The notes: a model not told the origin generated them from the letters alone. Counted from the first letter of the stretch, positions 45,695 through 55,083 are shown. The stretch: 64,000 bases of DNA from Citrobacter sp. JGM124 (GCF_018257795.1 NZ_JAERJD010000010.1:62001-126000), one strand, 5' to 3'. Numbers and translations are program-made.

Positions 45695-45747
45695 AGTCTA
45701 TGTACATAATTAGTCGGTGGTGAAGTCTCTTATTGTAGGTGTTTATT

Positions 45748-46173
45748 ATGGAATCACTCAATACCATCGGTGTATGGATAAAAAAGCAGCATGTTCTGAC
45801 TTACTGTGCAGGTACTGGGGAATCCCTCTGGTGCGCTAACGCCTTTTACATTTATGATGAAGACGAAGTCGCATTCTATTTACTTAGTGAACCCACGACC
45901 CGGCATGGACAACTGATAGGGAGGCGTGCAATAACCGCCGGTACAATTAATAGCCAGCCAAAAACTGTGGCGTTAATCCGTGGTCTGCAGTTTCGTGGTG
46001 AAATTAGCCTGCTTAATGAAGAAGAGTCTTTCTCCCCACGAGAGGTTTATAATAAGCGCTTTCCTGTTGCCAGAGTACTGCCTGCACCGATGTGGATTAT
46101 TCGGTTGAATGAACTGAAAATGACCGATAACACCCTCGGTTTTGGGAAAAAACTACACTGGCAGCGTACATAA
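45748..46173 (+). CDS. yhbP: UPF0306 family protein YhbP
   Basis: 141 residues from the ATG at 45748 ([20 protein letters not shown]). It matches E. coli YhbP in [16 protein letters not shown] and [11 protein letters not shown]; the fold belongs to the FMN-binding split-barrel group. Function is unknown. It is the last conserved gene before the AT-rich orphan gene. Confidence 0.9.
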   Translation: MESLNTIGVWIKKQHVLTYCAGTGESLWCANAFYIYDEDEVAFYLLSEPTTRHGQLIGRRAITAGTINSQPKTVALIRGLQFRGEISLLNEEESFSPREVYNKRFPVARVLPAPMWIIRLNELKMTDNTLGFGKKLHWQRT

Positions 46174-46274
46174 TAAAGGAAAATATTCTCAGCCATTGTT
46201 TGGATTATAAAAATGGGTAGAGACCAGAATGCGATTGGAAAATAAAAGGTATCATCGGTCTCTGCCATGACTTT

Positions 46275-46302
46275 TGACTCATAAAAAGTTGAGTCATTTT
46301 TT
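46275..46302 (+). terminator. Intrinsic terminator after yhbP
   Basis: TGACTCA (46275–46281) and TGAGTCA (46290–46296) pair around an 8-nt loop, followed by T6. It lies about 100 bases after yhbP and just past the 3' end of the convergent orphan gene. Confidence 0.75.
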
Positions 46303-46311
46303 AGCAACAAT

Positions 46312-49300
46312 TTATGTTTTTCCCTCTTCTTCATTAGGTGGGATACCTGCCAACTCTCTAATTAATAAACTAATCGTATCCGGATTGTTCAGCAGGACAA
46401 TGGAACGAAAAAATCCATCATCACGAAATATATCTTTAAGAATCTCTGGTTTTTTAAGGCTGGTCGATGTGAGACCTTTATAAAGTGGATTACTTTGAAA
46501 ATAGATTTTAGATAAGTATTCAAATTTTATTCTATCCATACCACCTTCAGTGATAGATGTTTCTATATGCTTAATTGAATCATCGACATTATCAATTCGA
46601 CCTTCCTCATTAACATTCAAATATAAATAGTCTTCCGGGCTACCCAGAGCATGAATGGCTTCATGCAGCATGGTTTCTGCTATTAAATTAGTAAAGAAAA
46701 CACGATTTCTTCTTGGTGTTTCAGGCTGGGGAATGGACGGAACTTCCAGGAAGTCTTTGGTTTTTGTTGCAGGTGATTCCTCATGAATGTCAGCAATCAC
46801 TGCAGTATTAATAAATATTCTGTCTAAAGGGTCATTTAGAATAGAAAACCCAAGCGTATTTTTACCTTCTGATGAAAGGGTTTCTTTATTCTTATCTACA
46901 GAGTTTTTCCTGGTGATGATGATGATATTTTCTTTATTATTATCATCAAAAATAAATGTCATTCGGTGTAGTTTCTTTTTCAGGCTGGAAATGAAAATGT
47001 TTCGTGCTTTTTCATCTGATATTTTCAATATATTGATGATATAGCTATCAAGCTTTTCACTGGATTCTTCAATTGTCGCTGTGGCATCTTTAATATATTT
47101 TAGGGCCTGTGTGAATGCTTTGCTGCAAATATCACCAACAACAGGATAGGTATGGGAATCCTCTAAGTTTTGTAAGTTCTTTATATCAAGACTATCAGGA
47201 GCAGTGATCATATGATCAATTTTATCTTTAAATATCTTCTCGGCATACTCAATAGACGTGACTACTTTCTTTCCGTTACGGTCAAAAAGTTCGTTTAAGC
47301 TGGATATATCATTTAGCTCACGACTGTTCTTTACTATTTCTTTCAGGTCATCAAGAGTAGCATCCCGGTAAACGGTATCTTGTTCCTGCCATTTTAAATA
47401 CATATCAGAAATTTTTTTATTTATATCAAAAACACTTTCCTGAGTTTCTCTTGGTGTACTGAATATGATTTTTTTGCTATCAAAGTCTTTTATTATATTT
47501 ACACCTGAAATGACTGAGTTAAGATCTATTTTTTGTTCAGGTGTTTTTCCATAAATGATAAAAAAAGCAGGTGTAAAAGAAATTTCATGATCTTTATTGA
47601 GGCGTACATGGAAAAAATCATCACCTTCATATTTATAATAAAACTCGTCTTCCGAATTGTTTTTTTTATAGATTCCAGGAATTTCTTTATGAGGGGAAAG
47701 AATATCTTGATAGTTATTAATTGTGATTCTGTGGTTATTGTGTTGCGTTAAGAGGTAACGTATTCTTTCTGTTTCAAAATACTCAGTGTTACACATTGAA
47801 AGAGGTTGTCTTTTTGCAATGCAGTGGTGTGATTTCCTGAACAACTCTGACCATTTTGGTTTGGTTTTTGGTATCGAGTAATATGTTCTGCTACCAATAT
47901 TTTTATAAATAAAAATGTTTGAAAAGTCATCTGTCTCATCACCAAGTATGTATCTTCCATCATATTTAGAATGTGCCTTTATAAAATCATGTTTATAGTA
48001 AATATAGCTGTTATCATTTATTGTGATGGCTCCTTCTATATCTTCTGATTTTTTAAAGTGAACGGTTGTTACATCTTTTCGACTGATGGTATTTAGCCTG
48101 TTAGACTGGAATTTAAAACTGTTTATTTTGCTCGTTACGGTGTTGTCAAGAAAGAATACACCATCCTGATTAATCTCTTCTATTATATTAATAGGTTCTT
48201 TATGAAAACAACAAATACCATCAAATAATGACTCTTTTATATGAAATTGATTGTCGACTAACTCAAGAGCCAGCAAGGTGTGTTCCCCTTCTATATAATG
48301 AGAAGTATCAATTGACCGGCTTAACTTATAATATTTGTTATTTATTTTAAGATATTCATTAAAATCTTTGTCAAATTGAATGTCTCTTCCCGGAGTGAGC
48401 GGGCTGACATCCTGATGCTTTATATGATTGCTAATCAGCATGTTGTTTATTTTATTATTATTCTTTAAGAAAGAATCTAAATCATCACTGGCTGCAGGTG
48501 ATTTAGATTCCTCAAAAAACCATGCTTCGCCTCTATGGGCGATAGGCAGGAATTTATCATTATCTTTGATAACATATCTAAAAATAGTATCAGTTAATTG
48601 TATTTCGGTCGTTTTATACAAGCTGCCATCTATTAATGTATAGATATCTCCATTGTACCTGAGAATAATACCATCACCGTAAATATCCGGGGAGCTATTC
48701 TTGAAAAAAAAGATATTCTCAGTATCTTTCCAGGATTCTTTAGCTAGTTCAAATGTTTCTCTTATATATTCATTAGATTTTATATTATTATCAACAGTCC
48801 ATTTTTTTTCACTATCATAAAAAATGAAGCCATTTTTTTTTGAATCGAATAAGTGATTAAATTTTCTTTCGGTTTTAATTTTTTCGCCATGCGATGTGTT
48901 AATTATAAGCTCGCTTTTTTTAAATTCCAGTGGAGCAATAATATTTTTTATTTTTTCCCTGTTAGTATCTTTTGATATGGAGTTAACATCTTTTGTTTTT
49001 ATAGATGAAATAACATCTTTTGACAGGCCTGTAAGCTGTGAATTGAGGTCAAGGATATTGTTTATATCAATATCTTTGCCATCTAAAGCGTCGCTTAATG
49101 ACTCAAGGAGCGATGCAACAAGTTTAACGAGAAATTTTGCTCGGTTATAGCCGGGTACCCAGGAAAGCAAACTGTCGATTACAGACTCTATATCTCTTAA
49201 TTCCTCATACAAAGCAGTATTATTGGCACAGAATTGAGATGCAAACTCAGACTGGAAAACGATCTTGCCCTCTTTTACCAGATTAGATATAGGATTGTTT

Positions 49301-50646
49301 AGTGTTCTACTAATAATTCTTAAACTTGTTGATAGGTTTAGATCTTCTCTTTCCAGATAGCAATCGGTAAGGCTAATTTTTGTAACTGTCTGCGGTTCTT
49401 CATGGGGATTGACTGGGGTGAGGGTTGTTCTTGGTAAAGTATCTAAATGCTGTTTTTGGGGAACAATGTATCCATGAGACTCCGGGAGATTATTCTTGAC
49501 CATCTCATCATGATTAAATATTGGATCTAACCGCGGGGTATTCGTCTGTGCTGACGTTTTTGGTGTGGTTGGGATCGTGAGATATGTAGAGGTTTTCCGC
49601 CTGGCTGGAATCGTGGGCGGTGTTGCAGTTTTTTTCTTGAACGGGTATGCCCTCTGTTTGCTGACATTATTCTTTAATAATGGGGGTTCTATCTGTCTCA
49701 TTTCGAGCCAGTCAGGAGGGGGGCAAAAACAGTATCTCCCTGTTATCTTTAATATCATATTGTGAGGAATTCTAAGGCAACCTCTCTTGGCTTGTGCCTG
49801 GCGATGAGCCCTTTGGCAACGAGCATTAAATGTGTCAGTCAGGCAAATCGAAGATTGTTTTTTTGTATAAGAATAAGATGTTTTAAGTATTTCTTTCCTT
49901 AGCTGTTTGTTGATTGGGGGGCAGGGTGAACGTTCATTTTTTCTTGATGCTTTTTTTAATTTTATATTCTTCCCTTGTTTGAAATAAATATCATTGGAGC
50001 CCTGCCCTCTCTTTATTTTTTCAGTGTATTTAACATCATGATAAAAAATATCATCTGTTTTTTTTGATATTGGATTGGAAGCGTAAACCGGAGCATGAGC
50101 ATGAAAAGGGTTGTGACCCTCATAAGATGTCAGTGAGGATGGTATTGGGTTTCTAAAAACGGAGGCATCTGAAGAATGACTGTCTTTCTCATGACCTGAA
50201 CGATGACAATAATAAATACCGCCGCCAACGATGGCACTGCTAATTAGCATGCCACCTAATATTATCTCCATTTTATTTGTCTTGTTGCTGGATGGGGTTC
50301 TGGGTGAACTGATACTATTTTTATCATTAATTAAATTATATATGTTTTCTGAGTCATGAGAAAGCGCTCGACCTTGTGATAGAATCCTTTCAAGCTCTGT
50401 ATCATTAAAAGCAGGTGGATCTGTTTTTTTGAATATTTTATTTTTTATACTTATAATATGATTAGCTACAGACGTTAATCCTGATGGTTCATTTTTATTT
50501 TTTTCTGTTAATAATGTACTGTTTATAATTATTGATATTTTATTAATTGAACTATTTTTGTTGTGTGAATGGTTTTTTTGCGAAATGCTTACCGGTAATT
50601 CTTTAGAGCATTCTCTGGAATAATGGGGGATTTGACTAACAGGCAT
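46312..50646 (-). CDS. Giant orphan protein with C-terminal HExxH metallopeptidase motif (putative toxin/effector)
   Basis: 1444 residues, unbroken, about one-third G+C by eye and clearly unlike its neighbours. A good ribosome site (AAGGA, 7 bases from the ATG) precedes it. There is no Sec signal; one hydrophobic segment lies at about 126–146. Residues 242–308 contain six cysteines, two of them in CFC, and 340–375 are Pro/Thr-rich. A helical stretch with hydrophobic runs covers about 430–560. The middle (about 600–1070) is beta-rich, with many Tyr/Asp/Asn-type sequences. Near the end, HEAIH at 1328–1332 (zinc ligands His1328, His1332 and catalytic Glu1329) is followed by GSPEDYLY, resembling the GTxDxxY of aspzincins, with Asp1339 the likely third ligand. 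Secreted toxin or effector is an inference; no immunity or secretion gene is adjacent. Confidence 0.7.
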   Translation of the reverse strand: MPVSQIPHYSRECSKELPVSISQKNHSHNKNSSINKISIIINSTLLTEKNKNEPSGLTSVANHIISIKNKIFKKTDPPAFNDTELERILSQGRALSHDSENIYNLINDKNSISSPRTPSSNKTNKMEIILGGMLISSAIVGGGIYYCHRSGHEKDSHSSDASVFRNPIPSSLTSYEGHNPFHAHAPVYASNPISKKTDDIFYHDVKYTEKIKRGQGSNDIYFKQGKNIKLKKASRKNERSPCPPINKQLRKEILKTSYSYTKKQSSICLTDTFNARCQRAHRQAQAKRGCLRIPHNMILKITGRYCFCPPPDWLEMRQIEPPLLKNNVSKQRAYPFKKKTATPPTIPARRKTSTYLTIPTTPKTSAQTNTPRLDPIFNHDEMVKNNLPESHGYIVPQKQHLDTLPRTTLTPVNPHEEPQTVTKISLTDCYLEREDLNLSTSLRIISRTLNNPISNLVKEGKIVFQSEFASQFCANNTALYEELRDIESVIDSLLSWVPGYNRAKFLVKLVASLLESLSDALDGKDIDINNILDLNSQLTGLSKDVISSIKTKDVNSISKDTNREKIKNIIAPLEFKKSELIINTSHGEKIKTERKFNHLFDSKKNGFIFYDSEKKWTVDNNIKSNEYIRETFELAKESWKDTENIFFFKNSSPDIYGDGIILRYNGDIYTLIDGSLYKTTEIQLTDTIFRYVIKDNDKFLPIAHRGEAWFFEESKSPAASDDLDSFLKNNNKINNMLISNHIKHQDVSPLTPGRDIQFDKDFNEYLKINNKYYKLSRSIDTSHYIEGEHTLLALELVDNQFHIKESLFDGICCFHKEPINIIEEINQDGVFFLDNTVTSKINSFKFQSNRLNTISRKDVTTVHFKKSEDIEGAITINDNSYIYYKHDFIKAHSKYDGRYILGDETDDFSNIFIYKNIGSRTYYSIPKTKPKWSELFRKSHHCIAKRQPLSMCNTEYFETERIRYLLTQHNNHRITINNYQDILSPHKEIPGIYKKNNSEDEFYYKYEGDDFFHVRLNKDHEISFTPAFFIIYGKTPEQKIDLNSVISGVNIIKDFDSKKIIFSTPRETQESVFDINKKISDMYLKWQEQDTVYRDATLDDLKEIVKNSRELNDISSLNELFDRNGKKVVTSIEYAEKIFKDKIDHMITAPDSLDIKNLQNLEDSHTYPVVGDICSKAFTQALKYIKDATATIEESSEKLDSYIINILKISDEKARNIFISSLKKKLHRMTFIFDDNNKENIIIITRKNSVDKNKETLSSEGKNTLGFSILNDPLDRIFINTAVIADIHEESPATKTKDFLEVPSIPQPETPRRNRVFFTNLIAETMLHEAIHALGSPEDYLYLNVNEEGRIDNVDDSIKHIETSITEGGMDRIKFEYLSKIYFQSNPLYKGLTSTSLKKPEILKDIFRDDGFFRSIVLLNNPDTISLLIRELAGIPPNEEEGKT

Positions 50647-50966
50647 AGTTGATTCCTTATTATGTGTTCTGGTTCTTGGGCTGAGTTATAATTAATGTTT
50701 TTTTTGTATTTTTAAATATCATAAAACAGTTTTATTTTTTCTTTAGTATTCAGGGCGGTTTAACCATATGTGCGGAATAAATTAATACAGCTGTTACTTT
50801 TGAGAATGGGGTTATATATGCCTGATAATTATCAGCGTATTACTGGCGTTGAGAAAATATGATCGAGGATGTTGTTAATTATATTGATTATAGTTTCCTG
50901 AGAGATTTAATCGGGGTATTCAAAATCGAATAAACCGGTTAAATCTCTGCAGGGTAGCAATGCTGA
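50647..50966. other. Upstream region of the orphan gene, with a large imperfect inverted repeat
   Basis: About 320 AT-rich bases without a gene. AGAGATTTAA (50901–50910) pairs perfectly with TTAAATCTCT (50939–50948), and the inner arms (50911–50921 with 50928–50938) pair at 8 of 11 positions around the loop AAAATC, a stem of about 21 bp. It begins 18 bases beyond the tqsA stop. No T-run follows on the tqsA strand. It could be the tqsA transcript end or mark the edge of the inserted segment. Confidence 0.6.
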
Positions 50967-51998
50967 TTATTGACTCATATCACTCAGCAAAACTGCAATG
51001 CCTTTGCCCGCTTCTGTTTGTTCCAGGGCAATTTTCACCACAATGGTTAAAGGAACTGAAAGCAACATACCAACGGGGCCCAGTAGCCAGCCCCAAAAAA
51101 TTAGTGATAAGAAGACGACCAGGGTAGAGAGCCCTAACCCTTTGCCCATCATGCGTGGTTCGATGATGTTGCCAATGACCAGATTGATCAGTAAATAACC
51201 AGCGACTACTACCAGCATCTCATAGAAACCATTAAATACCAGGACCTGAATAATCGGCGGAATGGCAGCAATGACTGAACCAATATTCGGAATGTAGTTC
51301 AGCGCAAATGCCAGTAAACCCCAAATAAATGCGAAGCGTATATCCAGGGCTGCCAGCATCGCCCACACCACAATCCCGGTAACAATACTGATGCCGGTTT
51401 TGAGCACGAGATAATGGCTGACGCTATCCAGTGCCCGTTGAATGGCTTGCATTCCCTCTTCAGGTCGTGACATTAACGGAGGTAGCTTACGGGGCAATTG
51501 TGGCACTTCAATGAGCATGAAAACCACGGTCAGGAGTAACAAAAAAATGGATGTCATGGCATTAGAGAGCTGAGTCAGTAATTGGGTTACCAATGACATT
51601 AACGCGTTAGGATCAACGTATCGTGAGAGATCATCAATAGAGACTGAGATCCCTGCCCGCTGTAACCAGGGCTCCAAATTCTGCAATGGGACGATCAATG
51701 AAGATCGGTACTGAGGCAGGGTACGCGCCAGTTCATTTAATGAGGTGCCAAGATAAGCCAGCAATAGTACCAGAGCAAAAATAATCACTATGACAACCAG
51801 GCAGATAGCGATAATTCTCGGTATGTGGAAACGTTCTAGTCGACGAATAAAAGGATTCAGTATGACAGCAATAAAGAGAGCCAGAATAAAAGGGACGATG
51901 ATCTCTTCAGCGGCTTTGATGCCCACTAAAATAATGACCAACATACCGAGCATAACCACTGCCTTCATGGCATTGCGGGTGGTGATTGACTTTGTCAT
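50967..51998 (-). CDS. tqsA: AI-2E family transporter TqsA
   Basis: 343 residues from the ATG at 51996–51998, with AAGG 7 bases upstream; a GTG at 52001 would add one residue. There are seven to eight membrane segments in the AI-2E/PerM arrangement. The whole sequence follows E. coli TqsA, for example [20 protein letters not shown] and [18 protein letters not shown]. TqsA is reported to export the quorum signal AI-2. It lies between the orphan gene and nrdG. Confidence 0.94.
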   Translation of the reverse strand: MTKSITTRNAMKAVVMLGMLVIILVGIKAAEEIIVPFILALFIAVILNPFIRRLERFHIPRIIAICLVVIVIIFALVLLLAYLGTSLNELARTLPQYRSSLIVPLQNLEPWLQRAGISVSIDDLSRYVDPNALMSLVTQLLTQLSNAMTSIFLLLLTVVFMLIEVPQLPRKLPPLMSRPEEGMQAIQRALDSVSHYLVLKTGISIVTGIVVWAMLAALDIRFAFIWGLLAFALNYIPNIGSVIAAIPPIIQVLVFNGFYEMLVVVAGYLLINLVIGNIIEPRMMGKGLGLSTLVVFLSLIFWGWLLGPVGMLLSVPLTIVVKIALEQTEAGKGIAVLLSDMSQ

Positions 51999-52147
51999 CA
52001 CAGCGCCTTCTGAGTAGCCGGCAGTGAAAGGCTCACTGCCGATAGAACCATCATCTGTTGATTATGCAGGTTTAAACCCATCAGACAATGTCAGATATTC
52101 AGATAAAAAAATGCGGTGACACCGGGCCCGGATAACAGACGAGTAAA

Positions 52148-52612
52148 CTAGCGCAAATAATGGATAACCTGATTGCTGCTACCGCGCCAGATTAGCGCTG
52201 GATCGCGTAGTGCTTGTATGTATTTGCCATCAACCAGCACATTAATCAGTGCTGTCACTTTCTGTTGCTCAGGGGTGAGTTCAGCCAGCAAGTAACCCGT
52301 CCAGAGCCAGATATCTTTTCCTGGGCATTCAGCCCTGACCCGTTCTACCAGTTTCAGGACGGCAGACACGTTCTGTGGATGCAGTGGATCCCCCCCGGAC
52401 AGCGTCAGCCCCTGACGACAAATCCTTGGATCGTTTAAATCCGCAATCACCTGGTCTTCCATTTCCTGGGTGAAGTGATGACCGGAATTAATGCGCCAGG
52501 TACTCTTGTTATAACAACCTGGGCAGGCATGCACACAGCCTGAAACGAACAATGTGCAGCGTGTTCCGGGACCGTTAACCACGTCAACGGGATAATACTG
52601 GTGGATGTTCAT
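52148..52612 (-). CDS. nrdG: Anaerobic ribonucleotide reductase-activating protein NrdG
   Basis: 154 residues; radical-SAM enzyme with the CxxxCxxC cluster motif (CVHACPGC) and the SAM-binding GGDP. It generates the glycyl radical of NrdD using SAM and a [4Fe-4S] cluster. It starts 7 bases after nrdD ends. Confidence 0.97.
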   Translation of the reverse strand: MNIHQYYPVDVVNGPGTRCTLFVSGCVHACPGCYNKSTWRINSGHHFTQEMEDQVIADLNDPRICRQGLTLSGGDPLHPQNVSAVLKLVERVRAECPGKDIWLWTGYLLAELTPEQQKVTALINVLVDGKYIQALRDPALIWRGSSNQVIHYLR

Positions 52613-52619
52613 CCTTTAT

Positions 52620-54755
52620 TTAGCCCAGTTGTCCGTTATTAAGGTGTTTTACTCTGCGCTTGACCTCTTCCTGCTTGCCTGCATTAAACGGACGGGCATC
52701 AGGGCTGCCCAGGTAGCCGCAAACCCGGCGGGTAACCGAAACCCTGGCCGCATCATGATTACCACATTTCGGGCAAGTGAAACCCTTGCTGGTGCAGGTA
52801 AACTCCCCGGTGAATCCACAGTCGTAGCATTCATCAATCGGTGTATTCGTACCGTAGTAGGGGACTTGGTGGTAACTGTAATCCCAGACATCTTCCAGCG
52901 CTTTTAAATTGTGCTGCAGATTCGGGTATTCTCCGTAGCAAATAAAACCGCCATTTGCCAGTGCAGGGTAAGGTGCCTCAAAATCAATTTTATCGTAAGG
53001 ATTTACTTTTTTTTCTACGTCGAGGTGGAAGCTATTGGTGTAGTAACCCTTATCGGTGACCCCCGGAATAATGCCGAATTCGGCGGTATCCAGACGGCAA
53101 AAACGGTCACACAGGTTTTCACTTGGCGTACTGTAGAGGCTGAAACCATAGCCCGTTTCTTGCTTCCATTTCTCGGTTGTGTTGCGTAAGTGAGTGATAA
53201 TCTCGACAGCTTTTTCCCGTAGTACAGGGCTGTCATACACATGCTGGTTGGCAAAAAGGGCATTAATGGTTTCATGCAGGCCGATATACCCTAACGAAAT
53301 GGATGCCCTGCCATTTTTAAAGATTTCTGCGACTTCGTCATCCGCTTTTAAACGTACTCCACAGGCCCCTTCCATATACAGGATAGGAGCCACGCGTGCT
53401 TTGACGCCTTCCAGGCGAGCGATTCGCGTCATTAATGCTTTACGGGCGAGAATCAATCGTTTGTCCAGGATAGCCCAAAAACGCGCCTCGTCACCCTGTG
53501 CTTCCAGGGCGATGCGTGGCAGATTAAGACTGATGACACCTATATTATTACGGCCTTCATGTACCTGTTTCCCGTCCTGCTCATAAACCCCCAGGAAACT
53601 GCGACAACCCATAGGGGTTTTGAATGACCCCGTCACACTGACGACCTGCTCGTAGTTGAGGATGTCCGGGTACATGCGTTTAGAAGCACATTCCAGAGCC
53701 AGCTGTTTGATATCGTAATTTATATCTCCAGCTTTGTGATTCACCCCGTCTTTGATCGCAAATACCAGTTTTGGAAATACAGCCGTTTTATGGTTCTTGC
53801 CAAGACCGGCAATACGATTTTGCAAAATAGATTGCTGAATCAGACGTGATTCCCAGCTGGTCCCCAGCCCGAAACCAAAGGTGACAAAGGGGGTTTGGCC
53901 ATTTGCGGTATGCAAGGTATTGACTTCATATTCCAGTGACTGAAATGCATCAAAGCACTCTTTTTCAGTGCGTGTGCGAGCATAGGCATCAGCATCAGGA
54001 ATCTGCCATTCAGTGGCGACTTGGCGATGTTTTTTAAAGCTTTCATTAACAAAGGGGGCCAGCACTTCATCAATGCGATTGATGGTGGTCCCACCATAAA
54101 TATGGCTGGCGACTTGGGCGATAATTTGGGCTGTTACCGCTGTCGCCGTAGAGATGGATTTTGGTGGTTCAATTTCCGCATTGCCCATTTTAAAGCCATG
54201 GGTCAGCATGCCGTTAAGGTCTATCAGCATGCAGTTAAACATTGGGAAGAAGGGGGCATAGTCGAGATCATGATAGTGAATATCACCGCGCTCATGCGCT
54301 TGCACCACATCCCGTGGTAGTAAGTACTGACGCGCATAGTGGCGTGCGACAATACCCGCCAGCAGGTCACGTTGAGTCGGAATAACCTTACTGTCTTTAT
54401 TGGCATTTTCATTTAACAAACTGGCATTAGTTTGTTCCACCAGGCCACGAATTTCTTGATTCAGACGCCCACGTTTCTCACGTGCGATATCCCTGTCATG
54501 ACGATACTCAATATAAGCACGGGCCAGTTGTTTATAACGACCTGACATCAAAAGGTTTTCTACTGCAGTCTGGATTTCATTAATATCCACCTGTTGGCGA
54601 TTAGCCATTTGCACACGAATGGTTTCGGCAACATCGGTACAGTAATCAGGGTCATCGACTCCTGCAGCAAGTGCGGCACGTAAGATGGCATCTTTGATGC
54701 GTTCTGGAATGAAAGGCACCTTACATCCGTCTCTTTTCATTACATGCAGTGTCAT
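52620..54755 (-). CDS. nrdD: Anaerobic ribonucleoside-triphosphate reductase NrdD
   Basis: 711 residues (E. coli 712). An N-terminal ATP-cone (MTLHVMKRDGCKVPFIPERI, to about 95) is followed by the catalytic barrel and, at the C-terminus, the zinc cysteines CYDCG and CPKCG. The glycyl-radical site is RVCGYLG, Gly680. It makes dNTPs without oxygen. It is upstream of nrdG with NrdR-type boxes at its promoter. Confidence 0.97.
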   Translation of the reverse strand: MTLHVMKRDGCKVPFIPERIKDAILRAALAAGVDDPDYCTDVAETIRVQMANRQQVDINEIQTAVENLLMSGRYKQLARAYIEYRHDRDIAREKRGRLNQEIRGLVEQTNASLLNENANKDSKVIPTQRDLLAGIVARHYARQYLLPRDVVQAHERGDIHYHDLDYAPFFPMFNCMLIDLNGMLTHGFKMGNAEIEPPKSISTATAVTAQIIAQVASHIYGGTTINRIDEVLAPFVNESFKKHRQVATEWQIPDADAYARTRTEKECFDAFQSLEYEVNTLHTANGQTPFVTFGFGLGTSWESRLIQQSILQNRIAGLGKNHKTAVFPKLVFAIKDGVNHKAGDINYDIKQLALECASKRMYPDILNYEQVVSVTGSFKTPMGCRSFLGVYEQDGKQVHEGRNNIGVISLNLPRIALEAQGDEARFWAILDKRLILARKALMTRIARLEGVKARVAPILYMEGACGVRLKADDEVAEIFKNGRASISLGYIGLHETINALFANQHVYDSPVLREKAVEIITHLRNTTEKWKQETGYGFSLYSTPSENLCDRFCRLDTAEFGIIPGVTDKGYYTNSFHLDVEKKVNPYDKIDFEAPYPALANGGFICYGEYPNLQHNLKALEDVWDYSYHQVPYYGTNTPIDECYDCGFTGEFTCTSKGFTCPKCGNHDAARVSVTRRVCGYLGSPDARPFNAGKQEEVKRRVKHLNNGQLG

Positions 54756-54886
54756 GATTGCTCCCTGTTTAGTGATAGTAGTGATAGGCGTATCAGGCCT
54801 CTGCAGGCGCTATGGGGTACGTCATTTTTATGCGTAACAAACCGAAATCAGTGAGTAAGTCACTGGCGTTGTGGTTTTCGATTTGC

Positions 54887-54932
54887 CACTACATATAGAT
54901 TTTTTATGTATGTTAGTTTCTATATGTAGTGT
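54887..54932 (-). promoter_or_regulatory. Paired NrdR boxes upstream of nrdDG
   Basis: Two 16-bp boxes, CACTACATATAGATTT (54887–54902) and TTTCTATATGTAGTGT (54917–54932), have the ACACTATATATAGTGT-like pattern of NrdR sites; their cores are inverted copies of each other (ACTACATATAGA / TCTATATGTAGT). Centres are 30 bp apart, about three helical turns, as for known NrdR pairs. They lie about 130–180 bases before nrdD. Confidence 0.8.
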
Positions 54933-54958
54933 TTTCATTAAACATGTTTACCATTTTA

Positions 54959-54972
54959 TTGATGCAGGACAA
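54959..54972. promoter_or_regulatory. Possible FNR half-conserved site upstream of nrdD
   Basis: TTGATGCAGGACAA fits TTGATnnnnATCAA at 8 of 10 defined positions. Anaerobic activation of nrdDG by FNR is known in E. coli. A single weak match in a 360-bp region is modest evidence. Confidence 0.35.
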
Positions 54973-55083
54973 AGTAAATTTGCGAGGGCAGGGAGGATGG
55001 GCTCTCAGAACAAATGATATTTTTTGCTTGAGTAATAGATAAGCACCTGAAGAATAGAAGGCGAATTTTACCAGGTCAGAGGT

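Noticed and set aside
46520-46570. Glu1367 (ITEGG) as third zinc ligand of the orphan protein, gluzincin style
   Set aside because: Possible, but the GSPEDYLY right after HEAIH fits the aspzincin pattern better, so Asp1339 is preferred; a structure would decide.
50901-50948. Attachment-site or insertion-sequence end
   Set aside because: No matching copy is seen at the other side of the orphan gene, there are no transposase or integrase genes and no target duplication was spotted.
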